Assembly (NCBI RefSeq): GCF_001593605.1
Contig: NZ_CP012836.1
Coordinates: 186,001-250,000, forward strand
Length of the DNA stretch: 64,000 bases
Origin: Algoriphagus sanaruensis
GTDB taxonomy: Bacteria > Bacteroidota > Bacteroidia > Cytophagales > Cyclobacteriaceae
Direction: 5' to 3'
Of the stretch, positions 60,717-64,000 are shown piece by piece. The position numbers were made by a program, and so were the translations under genes. Under the pieces are notes generated by a model. That model saw nothing but the letters and a program-made list of their open reading frames with translations. It had not been told where the DNA came from and ran no database searches. Each line of letters starts with the position of its first letter. The stretch's first letter is position 1.

Positions 60717-61967
60717 ATGGAAACTCTTAACCATAAGGAGGTGATCAACCTCCTCCTGCAACTAGCGGCCATGCTGATCATGGCGAGGGTATTTTCAGAG
60801 CTCGCCCGAAAGCTGAAACAACCCGCCGTGGTGGGTGAAATCTTAGCAGGAATCATTTTGGGGCCGACAATTTTCGGCTCGCTTTTCCCTGATTTTTTCC
60901 AAAATCTATTTGCCACTCATGACATGACCAACATTGCTCTGGATGGCTTTGTACAGATTGCGGTGGTTTTATTGCTGTTTATTGCAGGTATAGAAGTTGA
61001 GCTGCAAGTCGTCTGGAGTCAGGGTAAAAACGCTTTGCAAATTGCCTTGGCCTCTATGGCATTACCGATCATAGCCGGTTTTGTGGTGGCGTATGCTTTT
61101 CCAGAATTTCTTGGAGTAAATATTCACGACCGGATTGTGGCCTCCACCTTCTTTGGGCTAGCCATTTCAATAACTGCCTTGGCGGTAATTGCGAGAATCT
61201 TGATGGATCTCAACCTATTTAAAACCAAATCAGGTCTCCTGATTATCGCAGGAGCAATGATTGTGGACGTAGTGGGTTGGATCGTTTTTTCGGTAATTCT
61301 TTCCCTTTCTGAATCCGGAAAAGGAGGATTGGGAGTATGGCCCACCATCGGTCTCACCTTGTTTTTCACCATTTTCATGCTGACACTTGGCAAGGGACTG
61401 ATCAATCGAGTGCTCCCTTGGACGAACAAAAACCTCGCTTGGCCTGGCGGATTGCTTTCTTTGTCTTTAGCGATTTGCTTTTTGGCTGCTTCCTTTACCG
61501 AGTTTATCGGAATTCACGCGATTTTCGGAGCCTTCATAATTGGAGTAGCCTTGGGGGATTCTGAGCATTTGACTGAAAAAGCGAAAGAGATTCTCCACCA
61601 ATTCATCAACAATATTTTCGCCCCGATTTTCTTCGTGTCTATAGGCTTGAAGGTCAACTTTATTGAGGGCTTTGATCTTGGAGTAGTCGGTGTGGTGGTG
61701 ATTGTCGGATTTTTGACCAAGTACTTCGGAGCCTATTTAGGAGGTCGCCTCTCAGGACTCAAGCGAAACACTTCCATGATGATCGGCTTTGGATTGAGTG
61801 CCAGAGGAAGTATGGATATCATTTTGGGATTGATTGCCTTGGAAAATGGACTGGTTTCCGAATCCCTCTTTATCGGACTGGTTATCTTAGCCTTACTATC
61901 CAGCATTGTTTCGGGTCCATTGATGGGCTGGTCTGAAAAGCTTCAATTTTCTGGAAAGTCCCAATGA
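60717..61967 (+). CDS. CPA2-type cation:proton antiporter
   Basis: A 416-residue membrane transporter with about 12 segments and no C-terminal RCK/TrkA domain. It shows AVVGEILAGIILGPTIFG near the start, LFIAGIEVEL (typical of Kef/NapA-type) and AIFGAFIIGVALGDSE, FFVSIGLKVNF and GFGLSARGSMDIILGL further on. It exchanges Na+ or K+ for H+ for pH and ion balance. It pairs with the Usp gene upstream. Confidence 0.92.
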   Translation: METLNHKEVINLLLQLAAMLIMARVFSELARKLKQPAVVGEILAGIILGPTIFGSLFPDFFQNLFATHDMTNIALDGFVQIAVVLLLFIAGIEVELQVVWSQGKNALQIALASMALPIIAGFVVAYAFPEFLGVNIHDRIVASTFFGLAISITALAVIARILMDLNLFKTKSGLLIIAGAMIVDVVGWIVFSVILSLSESGKGGLGVWPTIGLTLFFTIFMLTLGKGLINRVLPWTNKNLAWPGGLLSLSLAICFLAASFTEFIGIHAIFGAFIIGVALGDSEHLTEKAKEILHQFINNIFAPIFFVSIGLKVNFIEGFDLGVVGVVVIVGFLTKYFGAYLGGRLSGLKRNTSMMIGFGLSARGSMDIILGLIALENGLVSESLFIGLVILALLSSIVSGPLMGWSEKLQFSGKSQ

Positions 61968-62007
61968 GACATTTGGTATTTCAATCGAAGAAATAAAACA
62001 AAGCGAG

Positions 62008-62015
62008 TAATTTTG
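62008..62015 (+). promoter_or_regulatory. -7 box (TAATTTTG) before hemH
   Basis: Exact TAnnTTTG match 28 nt before the hemH ATG; no -33 TTTG at the usual distance. Confidence 0.4.
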
Positions 62016-62043
62016 GGCTTTCCAAAGGAAATCCCCCTAATTC

Positions 62044-63075
62044 ATGTCAACGAACAAAGCAAAAATCGGCGTCCTCTTAGTAAATCTTGGCACACCAGAC
62101 AGCACCAAAACCAGTGATGTAAGAAAGTATTTGCGAGAGTTTTTGATGGATGGCCGGGTAATTGATTTTCCATTCATTCCTCGATGGATGCTGGTGAATT
62201 TGATTATTGCCCCTTTTCGAGCGCCGAAGTCTGCGGGTGAATACCGAAAACTTTGGACTGACCGGGGATCACCTTTGCTCTTTCACACCCAAGATCTCAA
62301 AGACAAGCTGGTCAAAAAGCTAGATCCTGAAAAGTATCTTGTGAGTATCGCCATGCGATATCAAAATCCTAGCATTGAAAAGGGGATGGCCGAACTCATG
62401 AAGGCCAAAGTCAAAAAAATCATTGTTGTTCCTTTATTTCCTCAATATGCCTCCGCTACCAATGGCTCGGTGATGGATAAAGTCATGGAAATTGCCCGAG
62501 GATGGCAGATCATTCCTGAAATCTCCTTGATCAGCAACTACGTGGATCACCCACTTTTCTTGGAAGCCTGGGCTGAGCTTGGCCGAGAAGCCATGCAAAA
62601 ACACGAATACGATCGCTACCTTTTTTCCTATCATGGTCTTCCAGAGCGACAAATCAGAAAAGGTAGTGTGGAAGGATATTGTCAGCTAGGTGCCTGCTGC
62701 AACAAGTATGGATTGAAAAACCAATTTTGCTATCGTGCTCAATGCTTTCAAACCACCCGCTTAGTTGCCGAAAAACTAGGTCTTCCTGAAGATAAGGTGG
62801 TCACCTGCTTCCAGTCACGACTTGGTAAAGATCCTTGGATCAAACCTTACACTGAAGACATGATTAAAGACCTTGCCAAGCAGGGTGTCAAAAAAGTCCT
62901 AGTATTCTCACCTGCTTTCGTTGCAGATTGTTTGGAAACCACCGTGGAAGTTGGTGAAGAGTATAAGGAGCAATTCGAAGAACTTGGAGGCGAACATTGG
63001 GAATTGGTGCCAAGCTTAAACTCAAATGATACTTGGGTAGACTGTGTGAAGGATTTGGTGGAATCTCGATCGTAA
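62044..63075 (+). CDS. hemH: Ferrochelatase with internal cysteine cluster
   Basis: Inserts Fe2+ into protoporphyrin IX or coproporphyrin III, the last or next-to-last step of haem synthesis. The 343-residue enzyme has the VLLVNLGTPDS start, VPLFPQYASAT, the active-site His H197 (SYHGLP) and E298 (DCLETTVEVGEEY). Between H197 and the conserved C-x-T-T there is an insert with C213, C218, C219, C229 and C234. Some bacterial ferrochelatases carry a [2Fe-2S] cluster, so this could be a cluster site. It stands alone; haem demand links to the ccm genes in this window only in a general way. Confidence 0.96.
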   Translation: MSTNKAKIGVLLVNLGTPDSTKTSDVRKYLREFLMDGRVIDFPFIPRWMLVNLIIAPFRAPKSAGEYRKLWTDRGSPLLFHTQDLKDKLVKKLDPEKYLVSIAMRYQNPSIEKGMAELMKAKVKKIIVVPLFPQYASATNGSVMDKVMEIARGWQIIPEISLISNYVDHPLFLEAWAELGREAMQKHEYDRYLFSYHGLPERQIRKGSVEGYCQLGACCNKYGLKNQFCYRAQCFQTTRLVAEKLGLPEDKVVTCFQSRLGKDPWIKPYTEDMIKDLAKQGVKKVLVFSPAFVADCLETTVEVGEEYKEQFEELGGEHWELVPSLNSNDTWVDCVKDLVESRS

Positions 63076-63115
63076 GAAGATCTTCCTAATTAAGTGAATA
63101 AAATACTCGGTAAGA

Positions 63116-63237
63116 TTGACGAATTACGACATTGTAATGATCTTCACTCCTGTTTCTCCAGGATTGAATTTATTTGTAGAGTTTTTGAAGTGCGATTCAA
63201 TGTCGTAAATCGTACCTCGTAATTCGTTAATCGTACT
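63116..63237. repeat. 7-bp period repeats in inverted arrangement (hemH-MFS gap)
   Basis: Left arm: heptamers TTGACGA, ATTACGA, CATTGTA (63116-63136). Right arm, 66 nt away: TCGTAAA, TCGTACC, TCGTAAT, TCGTTAA, TCGTACT (63203-63237), all with TCGT at the same phase. The arms are complementary in type (ATTACGA / TCGTAAT), so the gap can form a large hairpin. It fills much of the intergenic space. Confidence 0.85.
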
Positions 63238-63244
63238 TCCCTTC

Positions 63245-64000
63245 ATGTCCAAATCCAGCAGCCAAGCAGTTTTGATCGTTGGAATCATTCTGATTTCGAT
63301 CAACCTGCGCACCTCCATTGCTTCTGTAGGCCCCTTGATTCCGTTTATTCGAGAAGATTTGGGAATTTCCAATGGCTTGGCGGGATTTCTGACCACCTTA
63401 AGTTTAATTACGTTTGCTATTTTCTCCCTTTTTGCACCAACGATTGGTAAGAAGCTAGGACACGGAAAGGCGATATTTTTTGGAATCTCCCTTTTATCCT
63501 TTGGGGTAATCCTCCGCGTATTGGGAGGCGTTGAACTACTTTATTTTGGCACAGCTTTGACAGGAATTGGAATTGTAATCGCCAATGTCCTGATGATTCC
63601 ATTTTTCAAGGCCCGAATTCCAGAAAAAATCGGATTGATGACAGCATTACTCTCGACAGGAATGTCACTTTTTGCAGCCATCGCTTCAGGTATAAGTGTT
63701 CCCTTAGCCGAAGACTTAGGTCTTGGCTGGCGTGGGTCATTGGTCGCATGGGTAGGACTGATGATTTTGGCTTTAATCGCTTGGATTCCGCAATTGAAAG
63801 CCCGTGGAAGTGGACACCAAGGAGACCTTCTTCCAGCCAAAAATGTATGGAAGAGCCGATTGGCTTGGCAGGTGACTTTATTTATGGGGGCCCAATCAGT
63901 CATGTACTTTACCATGATCACCTGGCTTCCCGATATGCTTATCGCAAGAGGAATGAGCCCAGTAAAGGCTGGTCTTGCACTTTCATACATGCAGTTGATT
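63245..64000 (+). CDS. MFS transporter, CynX/NimT-like (C-terminus off the right edge)
   Basis: The first 252 residues of a major facilitator with 12 expected segments, six to seven visible. It starts with ATG 63245 and has INLRTSIASVGPLIPFIREDLG and GLGWRGSLVAWVG, typical of the cyanate/nitroimidazole transporter (CynX/NimT) subfamily. The substrate is unknown; cyanate is not implied by neighbours (no cynS). The upstream gap is taken up by the period-7 repeat, which ends 7 nt before the ATG. Confidence 0.9.
   Translation, partial: MSKSSSQAVLIVGIILISINLRTSIASVGPLIPFIREDLGISNGLAGFLTTLSLITFAIFSLFAPTIGKKLGHGKAIFFGISLLSFGVILRVLGGVELLYFGTALTGIGIVIANVLMIPFFKARIPEKIGLMTALLSTGMSLFAAIASGISVPLAEDLGLGWRGSLVAWVGLMILALIAWIPQLKARGSGHQGDLLPAKNVWKSRLAWQVTLFMGAQSVMYFTMITWLPDMLIARGMSPVKAGLALSYMQLI

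Noticed and set aside
1..64000. CRISPR array, prophage or insertion sequence
   Set aside because: No regular long direct repeats with spacers, transposase, integrase or phage structural genes are visible; the only repeats are 7-bp arrays and tRNA-like units.

Overview
This window reads as the chromosome of a member of the Bacteroidota, most likely order Cytophagales and probably Cyclobacteriaceae (Algoriphagus-like). The evidence is: promoters that fit the Bacteroidota pattern TTTG-N19/20-TAnnTTTG; almost no Shine-Dalgarno sequences; a type IX secretion cargo and a PorE-like anchor protein; DUF4199, DUF4252 and DUF5946 proteins; an MG2/TonB-plug chimera; and the gene orders clpS-recR and ccmC-ccmD-ccmE-ccmF. 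Genes are densely packed on both strands, often in short operons with 1-4 nt overlaps. Convergent gene pairs are commonly separated by long symmetrical hairpins. I see no insertion sequence, prophage, CRISPR array or rRNA operon. The genus is inferred from gene content only.

Layout. 1-3405 (-): waaA, rsgA, a phosphoribosyltransferase and panB. 3580-5427 (+): LMW-PTP, fructosamine-kinase family protein and GNAT, a likely protein-deglycation operon. 5437-14694: Gfo/Idh oxidoreductase, lone aspartokinase, fbp, aldose dehydrogenase lipoprotein, gpsA with a glycerol-3-phosphate acyltransferase-like gene, DUF4199 and polyprenyl diphosphate synthase. 14768-15850: GH43 lipoprotein. 15987-20983 (-): thrA-thrB-thrC behind a promoter and an unannotated 37-residue leader peptide rich in Thr and Met codons. 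21174-25488: Gre-like factor, NTF2-like protein, SDR, MscS, alkyltransferase-like protein and sodium:solute symporter. 25541-26455: clpS and recR. 26464-27263: one intact tRNA-Ala(GGC), four decayed tRNA-like units and a GIY-YIG ORF, behind a tRNA-type promoter.

27744-35420: T9SS-type secreted protein, HAD phosphatase, cytochrome c maturation genes ccmC/D/E/F (with CcmE carrying Cys in place of the haem-binding His) and rlmN. 35494-42686: MG2/TonB-plug protein, small outer-membrane barrel, two rhomboids, mutL and a small membrane protein. 42942-48822: GH3/beta-lactamase fusion, DUF5946, PorE-like OmpA protein and a conserved hypothetical. 48900-51323: two Fe-S electron-transfer proteins and tRNA-Phe(GAA). 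51585-54571: ECF sigma, putative anti-sigma, two DUF4252 proteins and a strongly promoted secreted protein. 54671-59660: LpxR-like lipid A deacylase, exported flavodoxin, and a tandem M14 pair in which one member has lost its catalytic residues. 59878-64000: Usp, cation:proton antiporter, ferrochelatase and a truncated MFS transporter.

Most of the content is housekeeping. The stretches that a standard gene list would not explain are the tRNA-like array with its GIY-YIG gene, the thr leader, a period-7 repeat family in three intergenic gaps, boxes placed exactly 4 nt before three start codons (possible leaderless mRNAs), the His-less CcmE system and the active/degenerate M14 pair.
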